A stretch of 64,000 nt of DNA from Epiperipatus broadwayi. Taxonomy: Eukaryota; Onychophora; Udeonychophora; Euonychophora; Peripatidae. The notes beneath the pieces are model-generated. The model had not been told where the DNA came from. It made no database searches and saw only the letters and a program-made list of their open reading frames with translations. Below, one piece after another: positions 12,670-24,469 of this stretch. The translations under genes were made by a program, and so were the position numbers. How positions within the stretch are numbered: the first letter of the stretch is position 1; every line of letters begins with the position of its first letter. The stretch spans positions 248,001-312,000 of the forward strand of contig JAQFVV010006636.1 of the NCBI GenBank assembly GCA_028023455.1, in the 5' to 3' direction.

Positions 12670-14215
12670 GGAAGAAGGAAAAAGTATTTACAGAAAATCT
12701 GGAAGATTAAAAAGAGAGTTTTTGTTAACAGGATTGCATACTAGTTAAAATATGTAGCCATAAAGAAATTCATGCTTACAACCCTCTCATTAAACAATTG
12801 TTTCACTTTACATTGCTAATAATCAATAGAACATCTTAACTTCTCTGAAATTCAAGCATATAGCTATATGGTAAACATCAAGAAGTTATTCATCATACCC
12901 TGGCCAGTAATGAAGCCATTTATAACTTAAATTAATCAGATATAAAACAAACATATAAACATATTGCACACACTAAAAAAATGAAATATTAACCATAGTT
13001 ATAATCCCAAGAAGTGGTTATTTACACACATACATAAAAAAAAGACTAACTGTCATTATAAATAAGTGCAATGCGAATTATTTTATTTAAACTATTTTAT
13101 AAAAAAAAAAGTATAAAGGTATCTTTTAGAAAATAATTTTATTAACTTGGCTTATAAAGAAAGAAGTTATTTTCTTAAGATTACAAAAATCTGCAAAAAT
13201 TTAATTTAAAGCACTAATAGATTTTAAGATAAAAGAAGATGGCATGAAAGGAAATATGTTCAGGCTTACTTTCAAACTTTTTAGTTAAAAGATTGTGTAC
13301 ATTAAATTTATTTAAATCAATTTTTGCAAAGCTAAACTTTGATTGATAGCTTTCATGTATTAAATTGGCACATTATATTTATATTTTGTTTCTGTTTGTT
13401 TTATTATTAGAGATAGACTTTTATTTTTAAAAAAAGTATACATTTTGTTAATGAATGATATAAAACATAAGGAAGACTAAACTGCAGAAGATAAAAATAT
13501 AAAAAATGAATAAGTCTCGATTAAATCAAAAACTGAAAAACAGAAATCTTTTGTCTAATATTAACCAAATGACCTAGAGTTAATTTAATATATTTTAATT
13601 TTCTTTATGTATATGCTTATATTTTTGTAACTAAAATTTTGGTTGAAGAATAGTTTGTAAAATCCTGTAAACAGAAAAAATATGTTATTTAGAATTAAAG
13701 AAAGGAATAGGGGGCTGAAGAGATTATTCATTCATCTTTGCTGAGTTCGAATATATGAGTCTCCTTTCGTGTAAAATGTGAAGTAAAAAAATTTTTTTTT
13801 AATTATCTATAATCTTAAACATCTATTTTAATCCACATATCTTTTGCATATATATTGTTCATATATCTATTGAGTCTTTTGCTCTGCATGAAGATATGCA
13901 TCCAAAAGTGATATTAGACTATGTCTGTATTTATGGAATGTATATGGTGTTTTCTGATAATTTTATAGATGGTACTTATTTGCAATCAATACTATCATCA
14001 TAACAAAGCATGTCAAAAGTCACTTTAATGTTTACATACCTAATAAAGTTGATTAACAAAAATATTTTGATGGCTACACATAAATAATATGAATATATTT
14101 AATACTTTTTATTAAGTATATATTAAATACAAGATCTTAGTTTATAAAATTATGCTTTATGGTATCTTTTTATTACAAATTAGCTATTCATATTTTCTTT
14201 TATTCTATTATATAT
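12670..14215. other. AT-rich intergenic stretch, nothing recognised
   Basis: No inverted repeat longer than about 20 bp, coding-like segment or tRNA box was noticed. Confidence 0.45.
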
Positions 14216-14217
14216 AA

Positions 14218-14550
14218 TTTAATGTTTTCATGATTATATGATGTAAATAAAATAGTTTTGGGGTTAAACCATGTGTTGAACGTGCAGAATTATCCATTTA
14301 TAATTACTCAATTAGAAAGCATTGAACTGAGAACAGGAGCTAATAAAAACCATTTGCCCCCAATCCAACATTTTAAAGTAAAATCTGATAGGCTGAGTAC
14401 ACTCAAATCCTCGGTCTGTCAGATTTCACTTTAAAATTGGGGCACAGGGGCAGTTGTATTTTATTAACTTCTGTCCTCAGTTCAGTGCTTTCTAATCAGT
14501 AATTATAAATGGATAATTCCACACATTCAAATATTTCCATCTAAAAACAT
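14218..14550. mobile_element. Inverted-repeat (foldback) element
   Basis: The arms at 14276-14390 and 14414-14529 are imperfect inverted copies (block AAATGGATAATTC and its complement) with a short loop. The flanking leader resembles that of the element at 5.15 kb. A one-arm fragment lies at 21.61-21.69 kb. It ends next to a (TA)n tract, a common integration neighbourhood in this window. Confidence 0.65.
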
Positions 14551-14552
14551 TC

Positions 14553-14554
<2 letters not shown>

Positions 14555-14631
<77 letters not shown>
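14555..14631. repeat. (TA)n microsatellite
   Basis: About 38 consecutive TA units between the inverted-repeat element and a hammerhead element. Confidence 0.97.
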
Positions 14632-14634
<3 letters not shown>

Positions 14635-14640
14635 TGTGTT

Positions 14641-15220
14641 GCCATGTGTATCAGTTATATGAGATAGAGTAAATAACTGAAGGAATCTTGAAGTCTGTGT
14701 TCAAATTCCCTATATTACATTCAAACTCCAAGTATATAAATTATGCTTGTATTTCAAAAATATTACAGATTCAGCCTCTCTCCTGCCTATCCATCATATG
14801 TGCATCTTAATGGGCAATGTCCTATACATTAGGGGTCAGAGTGACTTAAGGTCAACATGGGCATGACAATAATACCAGCAACATCAAGGGATTTGGGAAT
14901 ACTGTAATCATATTTACAATGGTAAGGATGGATGAAGAATTGGAGGGTGGAGTAGATTGAGCCTGTCCATTAAAGTGTAAAGATTTGTTATCTTAATAAA
15001 CTGAGCACTGATTATAAACATGTGGGAAATGATTATCAGGACCAACTGATGAGTGCTGGTCCAGCACAAAATACATATATTGGAGATGATTTATCTTTTT
15101 CACATGTGTGCGTTCATGTGTATCAGTTATATGAGATAAAGTGAATAACTGAAAGGAGTTCGAAAGTCTATGTTCAAATCCACTATATTACACTTAAACT
15201 CCAAGTGTATGAATTATGTT
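14641..15220 (+). mobile_element. Family A hammerhead element, tandem partial dimer
   Basis: The block from TGTGTATCAGTTATATGAGA to CAAACTCCAAGT.TAT occurs at 14645-14745 and again at 15116-15212, a period of about 471 bp. Between the two lie a shared segment GGGGTCAGAGTGACTTAA (also at 58.32 kb), AGCCTGTCCATTAAAGT, and the hammerhead motif. Each terminal block ends with GTTCAAAT(T/C)CC, which resembles a Pol III B box. This is about 1.2 units of a tandem, as expected for insertion of a copied circular or multimeric RNA. Confidence 0.7.
15042..15083 (+). ncRNA. Hammerhead ribozyme motif (family A), one core substitution
   Basis: CCAA, CUGAUGA (15046-15052), a perfect stem II GUGCUG/CAGCAC, then AAAA in place of GAAA, helix III AUA(CA)UAU, A17 and UUGG pairing with CCAA. 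The outer helix I GAUUAUC/GAUGAUU pairs at all seven positions including two wobbles. The G12-to-A change would be expected to cripple cleavage. Confidence 0.75.
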
Positions 15221-15239
15221 GTATTAACTGAAAGTACTT

Positions 15240-16480
15240 CTGTGGATTTAAGAATTGATTGTAATAGTTTGTAAATCGTTAAATTTATTATTTCAATTAT
15301 AATTACAATTTTGTTTTTAATTAATGGACATTTTATTTATTTTACATATATATATATATAAATTATTAATCAATGTCTGTATTCCAATTATAATAAAATA
15401 TATATAACTATTCAAAACAATACAATAATTAATACAGTAACGATATTTTAAACAAATATATACCAATTTAATAGAAGTACTTTCAACTATCTATGTAGTC
15501 GTTGTCAACTAGACTCAAATTGTATTAGAAAAAACCGTTACAAATGTAAACAAAAGCAATACGTCATACATCAATTTTCCCACAATTCATTAATTTTTAT
15601 ATTGGCTGTCTGTCTATTTATCAACTGTTGCTTTTCACTTTTTATTAACATAGCTTCTTTAATTTTGCGTTTATTATTATTTCTTTCAATACACAGAATT
15701 TTAACTTTATTAAAATCAAAATATTGTTACTGTATTAATTATTGTATTGTTTTGAATAGTTATATATATATATTTTTTTTTTTTATTTTTTTTTTATTTA
15801 TATATATATATATATATATATAACTAGTCAATGACAATAATTAAATTTATATCAAATTCAAAAATAAATGAGACTAGCGAAAGAATATAAACTCTGTAAT
15901 GCAATCAATGGCTTCCCTGCCAAAGCAGACTTATTAAGTGCTAGTCTTGTTTAATTTTAATTATATATATATTGTACCGCTGCTCCATCGAAAATTGTGC
16001 TTACAATTATTAAAAATAAAAATTTTCATAAACAATGTAAAGTTTAAAATTAATAGTAAATAATAAAATCACTGTCAGTAAATGATTGAAGTAAAAACAT
16101 CTCCTTTGACAATAATTAAATTTATAGAAGTCTTAAGAGTTTTTCCTTCTTATTAGTTTAAAACAAAATACGGTTTGCTAAAAGTTAATTAATTCATAGT
16201 TTTACGTATTAAAGAGTAATTGGAAGGGGGAGAGAAATTAAATCAGAAAAATTAAAAGTAGTTGAATTTTAAGTAAATAAAAGTTAAAATTGTAACAGTT
16301 AAAGAATAAATCTTTTTTTATGAAATTAAAAGTACTCTCTCTTTTCGTTTAAATTATTAAAAAAAGACAGAAATCTTAGAACTAAAAAAAATCTCTTCCC
16401 ATTTATTTAAAATAAATGAGATTGTAAATAACAAATTTGATTTTAAATATAAAGAAATATAGTAAAATGTGTGCATAGAA
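15240..16480. other. AT-rich stretch with (TA)n and T-rich tracts
   Basis: Contains (TA)n at about 15345-15360 and 15802-15822. The T-rich open frame at 15602-15823 has membrane-like composition only because of poly-T/TA content and shows no family features. Confidence 0.5.
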
Positions 16481-16485
16481 TATAA

Positions 16486-16975
16486 ATAATATTTACTGAG
16501 GCTATAACCTCGATAATATGCATGTAAAATGCAATAGTAGGGACCTCTACAGGTGTTTTAACCACAAGCTTATGCTATGGAAGAAAAGAGGGGAACCCTT
16601 CTTTACTTCAACCTACTTTCTATTTAAATAGGTGAAGCTGAAGTGGTTAGATCTGCGAGCGTGAAACTATTCGATACTTTAATATATTTCTAACTATAAA
16701 ATCTTTCCATTGACTCATTGTAAATTGAAAGATTTCATGAGTATTAATGTGTAATAAGAAATGTGGACTTAATCAGTGAAGTATCGAATAGCTTCATGCT
16801 CGCAGATCTAACCACTTCAGCTTCACCTATTTAAATAGAAAGTAGGTTGAAGTAAAGAAGGGTTCCCCTCTTTTCTTCCATAGCTTAAGCTTGTGGTTAA
16901 AACACCTGTAGAGGTCCCTACTATCGCATTTTTACATGCATATTATCGAGGTTATAGCCTCAGTAAATATTACTT
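16486..16975. mobile_element. Long hairpin (foldback) element, arms about 195 bp
   Basis: The arms at 16486-16678 and 16778-16975 are near-identical inverted copies (ends TATTTACTGAGGCTATAACC and complement) around a loop of about 100 bp. Arm identity is high, with a few substitutions and small indels, so this is one of the younger foldbacks here. No hammerhead core and no ORF were found. No second copy is visible in the window. Confidence 0.8.
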
Positions 16976-16979
16976 ACAT

Positions 16980-18000
16980 AATCAATGTGCATTTAATAAA
17001 TTTATAATTAAAATAGAATATGAAAGTTAAATATTGAAAAAGAAATGAAAGTGTACAAGTTAAAATAAATTCCCTCAAATATTACAAATATTCAGAAGCT
17101 ACATAAAAGAAATGAATTAGCAATGGCTACTAATTAAAAACAGGATTAATTAATTAATTAATTAAAATCATTTCAAAAATTTAATCGAAAGCAATGGACA
17201 AATTTTCACCAATGGATATTACTGGTGAGTATAGAAACTAATTAAAAAATGACACCAGGTCTTCACTTAAATAGACAGTCTTTCATCATTCAATGATTTT
17301 TTACAAGAAGTTTTACAATCAGTCATCTCATGTATCCAGAATCCGTGTTTTTTCTTGACAATGTAGTGTTAGCAGTCATCAGAAGCATTTGGCCAGACTC
17401 CAGCCTCAGTCTGATGAAACATCAGCAACCTGCCTGATAAAAGTGATGCCTGCCTAATAAAGTTAAAGTGGCCAGAGATATCTAACTGTCTTGACTAATA
17501 GTATCATGAAATAGTAATCATAGGAACCTCCACAAAAACCTCAAATCCAATTGGTTGGAAAAACTCATGTGAAGCAGAAAACAACAAGAATTCAATGTCT
17601 AAAATCCTATAGGTAATAAAAAACATTTTACTGCAATAATTTGAAGATTCCTGAGTCAGTAAAACCAATGAAGTCTATAGCATGCATAAAATGAACTAAT
17701 GATGTGTGTTTTAAATGTTTTGTGTTTATTTAATAATCTTCGTTATATTTTATTATATTGGGTGATTTGTTAAGAGTGTGTGTAGTTATATACAAAAATC
17801 ATTGTTTAAGTTAATTAAGGGTTTATAATAGTAGTTCCTAAATTATAATAGTAAACATTTCATTAAAATAAATTATCTTTAAAACTTAATATTTGTCGGT
17901 TAATTCTTTTATCACTAATTAAAGCAGTAATGCATTATGTTATCCTTTTGATTGAGCTGGATGGGATTTCTTAGGTACTGAATTAGTTTGACATCGTTCA
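16980..18000. other. AT-rich stretch, one small hairpin
   Basis: A (TTAA/TAAT)n tract lies at 17145-17165. At 17405-17425 TCTGATGAAACATCAG is a simple hairpin, not a ribozyme. Confidence 0.4.
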
Positions 18001-18260
18001 AAGTGTGTTAGTTATCTTTTATGTAATTAACTGGTGCCTGGAGTTCTCTCCAAAACAAAAAAAGTGCTTTCAATGATAGGTATTGAATTCTGCAGTCGAG
18101 AAGATCTATGTCCTTCAAAAGTGGTCGCAGTTATATATTTTATAGATAGCTCTGGCCTGGACATAGGTACTCCTGGGTATTATGCTTCTTTGCCTATGGG
18201 GATTGGTGTGGAGCAATACTTAAATTGCGTTGGTGTAGATTGAATTAAGAATAAATAATT
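18000..18260 (+). other. Isolated open frame in a less AT-rich patch, unknown
   Basis: The frame at 18034-18243 (69 codons) sits in a patch less AT-rich than its flanks and contains a run such as SSGLDIGTPGYYASLP. I do not recognise it. It has no paired element, splice context or regulatory evidence, and may be a repeat fragment or chance. Confidence 0.2.
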
Positions 18261-18682
18261 GTATCGTATGTTGTATATATAAAATAAGTCTTATAATTTT
18301 GTTTTCACAAGTTTAGATTTTATTAAAGAGTTAAAAGTTTATGTTAGATTGTGTTCCCCAAGAGATCTATGACATCACCTGGTTCTATATATTATATTTA
18401 ACATTTTTAATGGTTAATATATATGTAAATTAATTAATAAATAGAATCTCTGTTATATAAATGAACTTAAATCCACAGCCAAGGTGTATTAATTGATGTG
18501 CAGCAACCAATCAGTCAGCTTTTCCTGGCTGAATGAAAACAGTAGCAATCTTGTCCAATCTATCACTAATCAAAAGAATGCTTAAACAGATTTGCTATTG
18601 TTTTTATTCAGAATGCAGAACTGGACTTATTGGTTACTGCATGTCACTATAACTTTATTTATATAATGGTGATTCCATTTTA

Positions 18683-18684
<2 letters not shown>

Positions 18685-18723
<39 letters not shown>

Positions 18724-18742
18724 ATGTGTGTGTGTGTGTGTG
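18685..18742. repeat. (TA)n(TG)n microsatellite
   Basis: An uninterrupted TA tract passes into TG repeats, immediately before the left arm of the next foldback. Confidence 0.95.
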
Positions 18743-19486
18743 ATCACTAGATGCAGCTTTACCAATAGCTCTAATCAAGCTTTGTTTACATAAGTGCTGA
18801 AAGAGATAGAATTCAAAATCTCTCATGTATCCCCACCTCCAGGCCAGCTTATTGGCTCACATCAGTGAAGGTCTGGGAGACTAGAAACTAGATGTAAATA
18901 CCAACTCTAAAGTCAGCACTTATCAAACATGTTTCTATCAATTTGAAAGCATGAATTTATCAGACACGTAAATGTCTTCAAATCAAGCTTAACAAACTAG
19001 ATAGCTATATGGGTCTGAATTCAGTTCAGTTTCACCAAATAGTAAAAGCCTCTGCAATATATAGCATTGCAAAAACCTTCAAAGGTACACTTATAATAAT
19101 TAAAACAAGTTATAAATTTTGTAATTTACCTTTGAAGGTTTTTGCAATGCTATATATTGCAGAGGCTTTTATTACATGGTGAAACTGAACTGAATTCAGA
19201 TCCATATAGCTATTTAGTTTGTTAAGCTGGGTTTGAAGATATTTACATGACTGATAAATTCGTGCTTTCAAATTGATAGAAACATGTTTGATAAGTGCTG
19301 ACTTTAGAGTTGGTATTTAGATCTAGTTTCTAGTCTCCCAAACCTTCACTGACATGAGCCAATAAGCTCAAAAACAGCTGTTCTGGAGGTGGGAATACAC
19401 AATAGAAATTTTGAATTCTATCTCTTTTGACACTTGTGTAAACAAAGCTTGATTAGAGTTATTGGTAAAGCTCAATCTAGTGATCA
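18741..19486. mobile_element. Large foldback element, arms about 350 bp
   Basis: Left arm 18741-19086 and right arm 19128-19486 are inverted copies ending in TGATCACTAG and CTAGTGATCA. The 41-bp loop is AT-rich. Each arm contains a segment folding as ACAUC/GAUGU around GUCUGGGAGAC and GAAACUA, reminiscent of a hammerhead, but the 5' core reads CAGUGAA and does not match CUGANGA. No protein is encoded. Confidence 0.8.
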
Positions 19487-19589
19487 AAAAATGCAAGTTT
19501 AAAGACAAGTTACAAAATGTATAAATTGTTTAATTATATATATATATATTACATAGAGCTCACAAAACAAACTCTTAACAAGCTTTGTA

Positions 19590-19650
19590 AAATACCCCAA
19601 CCTCAGACCGGTTTCTGCTACTGGTGTCCTCAATAAGCTATTAGGATATT
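19590..19650 (-). ncRNA. Hammerhead motif, family B copy 1 (core decayed)
   Basis: The minus strand reads UUGAGGA where CUGAGGA is expected, followed by CACCAGUAGCA and GAAAC (TTTC complement at 19612-19615), CG, GUC and UGAG. The outer helix AAUAUCC/GGGGUAUU is kept. One core change (C3 to U) and a weakened stem II suggest an inactive copy. Confidence 0.6.
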
Positions 19651-19971
19651 CAATCATTAGATTAAAATGCCAGGACAAGCCCAGTGCTTTATCTAAAGTA
19701 TAACTATTAAGTAGAAATTGTGAAATTTTCAGACATTCATATGTCTTCCAATCCAGCTATCTAACTTAAATAGCCATATGGGACTGAACTAAGTTCAGAT
19801 ATACCATATATTTATAGCTTTAGCAATATAAAATCGCCAAAACCATCATAGCAAAAAATAAAATTACAAAAAAAAATTCAAGTCAGATGTCACATGACTT
19901 AATTTAATAAGCATGTGTTTACAAATGTTATATCTAGAGCTCATAAAACAAACTCTTAACAAGCTTTGTAG

Positions 19972-20032
19972 AATACTCCCAATCTCAGACCAGTTTTTGC
20001 TACTGGCATCCTCAGTGAGGTGCTAGGATATT
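19972..20032 (-). ncRNA. Hammerhead motif, family B copy 2 (one core change)
   Basis: On the minus strand: CUCA, CUGAGGA (20009-20015), stem II UGC(CAGUA)GCA, AAAA in place of GAAA, helix III AC(UG)GU, C17 and UGAG pairing with CUCA. Outer helix I pairs AAUAUCC with the GGGAGUAUU region. G12 to A probably inactivates it. Confidence 0.65.
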
Positions 20033-20250
20033 TTGTAATTTTATTTTTTGCTATGATGGCTTTGGCGATTTTATTTGCTAAAGCTATTAATATATGGTGT
20101 ATCTGAACTTAGTTCAGTCCCATATTGCTATTTAAGATAGATAGCTGGATTGCAAAACATATGGATGTCTTAAAATTTCAGAGTTTCTACTTAATAGTTA
20201 TACATTAGATAAAGTGTTGGGCTTGTCCTGGTATTTTAATCTAATGATTG

Positions 20251-20311
20251 AATATCCTAGCACCTCACTGAGGATGCCAGTAGCAGAAACCAGTCTGAGA
20301 TTGAGGGTATT
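20251..20311 (+). ncRNA. Type I hammerhead ribozyme motif, family B copy 3 (complete core)
   Basis: Outer helix I AAUAUCC (20251-20257) pairs with GGGUAUU (20305-20311) over 7 bp including one wobble. Inner helix I CUCA (20264-20267) pairs with UGAG (20296-20299). Core CUGAGGA (20268-20274) fits CUGANGA; stem II UGC(CAGUA)GCA (20275-20285); GAAA (20286-20289); helix III AC(CA)GU; cleavage triplet GUC (20293-20295). Every conserved position is present. Only the short 3-bp stem II is weak. Predicted cut after 20295. Confidence 0.82.
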
Positions 20312-20593
20312 TTATAAAGCTTGTTAAGAGTTTATTTTGTAAGCTCTATGTATAACATTTGTAAATACAAGCTTATTAAATTAAGTCATGTGTCATCTGA
20401 CTTGATTTTTTTTGTAATATATATATATATATATATGAGGGATGAAGGTTTCATGTATTGAGTGAAATGAGTGCTTCCATAGAAGAATTAACTAAAAAGT
20501 TTAAAAACTTTAACTAAAATTCAATTTTAAATATTCACTAAAATATGTGCTTATTGAACCTCACAAAATCGATCCAACAAGTTCCACATACAA

Positions 20594-21110
20594 ATGTAAA
20601 AAAAATTCTCTAAACTATTTTGCTAAATATAAAAAAAAGAAGAATGAACTGTTCAAACTCATTATTTTTGTATGAAATTTCTGTAGACTTTCAATTTTTT
20701 TACTAATAGTTATTCATTGAGTTCAAACAATGTTAACATTAAAACTTAAGAATGTTAAAAACATTTGGAAGATAAAATTATCTTGATAATATATTATCTA
20801 TACTTAAACTATCCATGGTCTGATTAACAGATAAGAGAGTTCCATATTTTTCTCTAAACTATTTTGTTAAACATAAAATAAAAGAATGAACAATTCAGAC
20901 TGTTTTTTGTATGGAATTTCTGTTACCTTTCAATTTTTTTTACCACTAGTTGAACTGTTTTATATAAGGCAAATAATGAGTTTGACCATTGCATTATTTG
21001 CATTATTCATTGATTATAAGAAGTTCAAACAATGCTAAAATGTAATTAATAATTAAAACTTAAGAATGTCAAAAGCATTTAGAAAATAAAAATATTGATA
21101 AAAGAGTTTC
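20594..21110. repeat. Diverged tandem duplication, unit about 250-270 bp
   Basis: TCTCTAAACTATTTTG, AGAATGAAC, GAAATTTCTGT, TTCAAACAATG and AACTTAAGAATGT occur in the same order in 20600-20830 and 20855-21110. The second unit has an inserted segment. No coding capacity. Confidence 0.75.
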
Positions 21111-21129
21111 AGATTTTTCTAGATCTATG

Positions 21130-21178
<49 letters not shown>

Positions 21179-21179
21179 C

Positions 21180-21217
<38 letters not shown>

Positions 21218-21222
21218 ATTAG
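21130..21222. repeat. (TA)n microsatellite
   Basis: Long TA tract with a few interruptions, directly upstream of a family A element. Confidence 0.95.
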
Positions 21223-21245
21223 CTATAATATAAAAATTATTGAAG

Positions 21246-21520
21246 AGTTGAAGTGTGGAATAGATTGAAGCCTGTCCATTAAGTATGAAGATTGTCTATC
21301 TTAATATATATCTGAGCACTTGTAGTATATATGTGTGGAGATGATAATCTGGACCAACTGATGATTGCTGGTTTAGCATGATATATGTATATTGGTGATT
21401 GTTTATCTTTTCGACATATATGTGTTTAAGTGCATCAGTGTTATTAGATAGAGTGGAGAGTGGTGGGTCATGTGAAAGTATGTGCTCATATACCCTATAT
21501 ATTAAAAAAAGATGATGTAG
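21246..21520 (+). mobile_element. Family A hammerhead element, single unit
   Basis: Contains the family blocks GAAGCCTGTCCATTAAGTA, CTGAGCACTTGTAGTATATA, the hammerhead region (21354-21395) and a tail CAGTGTTATTAGATAGAGTG. In the ribozyme CUGAUGA (21358-21364) is intact, stem II is UUGCU...AGCAU, and GAAA is changed to GAUA, so it is probably inactive. Outer helix I AUAAUC/GAUUGU still pairs. It closely resembles the copy at 30.07 kb. Confidence 0.7.
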
Positions 21521-21539
21521 TGTGCTTGTGTTCCTAAAA

Positions 21540-21561
21540 AAGTCATGCTTTGTCACTGATG

Positions 21562-21596
<35 letters not shown>

Positions 21597-21690
21597 ATGT
21601 ATGTATGGAAATATTTAATGTGTGGAATTAGCCATTTATAATTATTTGATTAGAAAGCATTTAACTTAAACGAATAGCAAACGAAAAGCA
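21540..21690. repeat. (TA)n(TG)n plus one-arm fragment of the 14.2-kb inverted-repeat element
   Basis: After a TA/TG tract, AATGTGTGGAATTAGCCATT and ATTAGAAAGCATT match the right arm of the element at 14.41-14.53 kb (complement orientation). The other arm is absent. Confidence 0.6.
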
Positions 21691-21699
21691 ACTGTCCCA

Positions 21700-24460
21700 G
21701 GCCAAGACTATATGTGTATCATGGAGAGGGTTGTTAGAGAAAATAAAGATGGATTCAAATATAATGCAATTAAGAATCAATAGAAATTGATAAGCATTGA
21801 AAGTTTTGTAAATACTTAATTATCTCTGGCTATGTATCCATGCTACAAATGCAATTGAATAAAGAGATGAGATGAATGATTTCATCAACTATAACATGGT
21901 GTGTCAAAAATGCAAAATAAATATAGTTTTGAGATTGATTTCCTATCAATCAATTCAATGGGTTATTATGCTGAAGTAGTTAAATGGTACAGGCTGAATA
22001 ATAATAGTAATCAATGAAATAGAAGACTTTATACTTCTTTAAAATGTTAACTATATTGCAGTGTACCTAAATAAAAACAATACTACTCTACAAGTAAATA
22101 TTATAAAAATTCTATCATGGAGTTATCTTTCTAAAAATCATCTAAAACTACTGTAGTGATGTAGTCTTGAATTTATTATTGATAAAAATAACCTTGATTA
22201 TTGGACCACAATCATTACATAACTAAATTATTCTCCTGCACATACAACCTCATTGGGAACATTATTTCCCATAATGCCCTCTTTTTTAAATAGGGCAGTT
22301 AATTATCATTCCTATACCTAGAAATTAATATCTGACTATTAGCTATTACTGATGCATATCTCAAATAGTAAATAGAGTTGAAAATAAAGCATAAAACTAA
22401 CCAAATAGATCATTTAATAAAATATTAAATGAGACCTTGACGACTTACAACGAAACATTTTCATGTTAAATAATTAATAAATCTGAAGGTTCATGTCAAC
22501 ATATTAACTTTAAAATTTAAATACATTTATTATTAAATTTTCTAAGGTATCTTTTATTTCCTTGTTGATATGTGATAACTCAAAATGTATAATAGAAAAT
22601 TTTTATATTACAGCTAAGAACTGTTTATATTTATTGAAGAACCGACTTTAATGCCAATATAATATATAAAAATAGTGAAATAATATATTTCTGATCTATT
22701 TCACGGTCAGCCCATAGTTTCATATATATGGGAAGATTGTTTTCAAATGCTGTGTGAAGCAAAATAATATAATAATAGTAGTTTCAGAATACGCTCAAAA
22801 TAAAACTATATGTGTGTGTGCGTATGTGTGTGTGTGCTGTAGTAAGTTAATTTTTAAACTAAAAAAAAAAAAGTACTTACATAATTGTAGAAATAAATGT
22901 TTCAATGAATAAATAAAATGTTATATTACTACAAAAAAACAACAACACCGGTATATTAGATAGATTAATATATATATATATATTAGATAGATTAATATAG
23001 ATCTGGGAAAATAATTAGTTTTCTTTCATTTTTAACTTATTAGAAAAAAATACAAAGAGATTAACATTATGTTTTATGTATACATATTTTATATAGTTGC
23101 GTTTTTGTGTTATTTGTGGGAGACGTTTTTTTAATGAGTAGATAAAATTATAAATCTGTAGTTTATATTAAAAAAGAATGAGTTAAGAAGATAATAAAAT
23201 TTTTATTAAGTGTAATTATTTAAGATTTATTAAAAGAAATAAATAAATGAGGTCACAGAGCATATACATAAGGTGCATGTTTTTTTACAGGAAGGATTGG
23301 AACTCAATCCTATAAAAATAATTCAGTGATCTTCAATTACTAAAACCTCCGATCATCCACTGGCTATTTGAAATCTACTTGAATCTAGACTCATGTTTGT
23401 AATTTGAATATATCGCCTAAATAAAATTTTAATACTTATTGGAACAAAAAACCTAGTTACAATAGTCCAGAATATATTTATCCAATAAAATTTATTAAGT
23501 AAAATTCTGTGTTAGCACAGAAATTTTTATTAATAAGTAAGGGGCTGTTCTAGTTTGTAGTTCTAAAATATATATAAAAAAAGTCTTATATTATTTCAAC
23601 CTTATTAGAAACTACACAGGAATTTGTATTCAGTACCTGCTTTATTATTATTACAAGGATACATGTTACTTGCATCAAATTATTTTTTTAATATTTGCTA
23701 TAAAAAACAAACTTTCATATTAACTTTGTTAATAAATAAATTGGCATTTATTAATTTTAAAAAGGTTTAAAATACTTTTGTTTTGACCTCATATATATGA
23801 GTATAATTAATGTTATTTTTTAAAATACTTAAGGATAATCCTGAACATCAAGTTTGATTACAGGTATTAAAAAAGTATGAGGATGTTATTACATATTTAT
23901 TATGGTCTTCCAATCATTTTATTTAATCTGTGACCTTAATGAATAAAAGATTAACCTTAACCCTAGCATTAACACTAAACCTAACCCTAATTGATAATAT
24001 ATTCATTACTATTTTTTTGTTTAAAGTTAGTTGGAATTTATAATCGACTTATTCATTTTTTTTAATATCCTTAAACAAAGTGTCCGGGATTATCCGCAAG
24101 TACCTTTTTTAATTATGTATTTTTGTATTGAATGTATATATTGACTTTCTAGCGGTGGGACACTATGATAAGAAAAGCTTAGTATTTGACTAATTTTGAT
24201 TGAGCTTTGAGCTTTCGATTATATATTGTAAAGGTGAATGACTAAAATGGAAAAGTATATTATTTGTATTATAATTGATTTAAAATTAGCAATTTAAATT
24301 GAATCGTAGTTTAATTTATTTTAATATTTAATCTTGATTTTAAGAGAATCTAGTAGATAAATCTTTGCTACCTTTACTTAACATTCTCTTTTAAATTTTG
24401 GTATCAATTAAAAATTTTTATTTTATTTTACAGGTTATTTTAATATATGATTTTTTTCTT
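21700..24460. other. AT-rich intergenic stretch with a telomere-like fragment
   Basis: No gene is supported. A TG tract is at 22808-22840 and a direct duplication of ATATTAGATAGATTAATATA at 22955-23000. At 23958-23995 AACCTTAACCCTAGC and AACCTAACCCTAA form a degenerate CCCTAA-like patch of about six imperfect units. Confidence 0.45.
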
Positions 24461-24469
24461 CTACAGTAC

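Larger units (their letters stand above)
19551..20420. mobile_element. Family B foldback element with nested third end
   Basis: Arms at 19551-19870 and 20035-20356 are inverted copies. The spacer 19871-20034 is itself an inverted copy of 20260-20420, so three copies of the family's hammerhead-bearing end are present: minus, minus, plus. This suggests two insertion or recombination steps. Further outside, (TA)n tracts flank both ends. A single-arm fragment of the family lies at 28.48-28.68 kb. Confidence 0.75.

Noticed and set aside
17400-17430. CTGATGA hammerhead core
   Set aside because: It is the stem of a simple hairpin CTGATG/CATCAG; there is no stem II plus GAAA at the right spacing.
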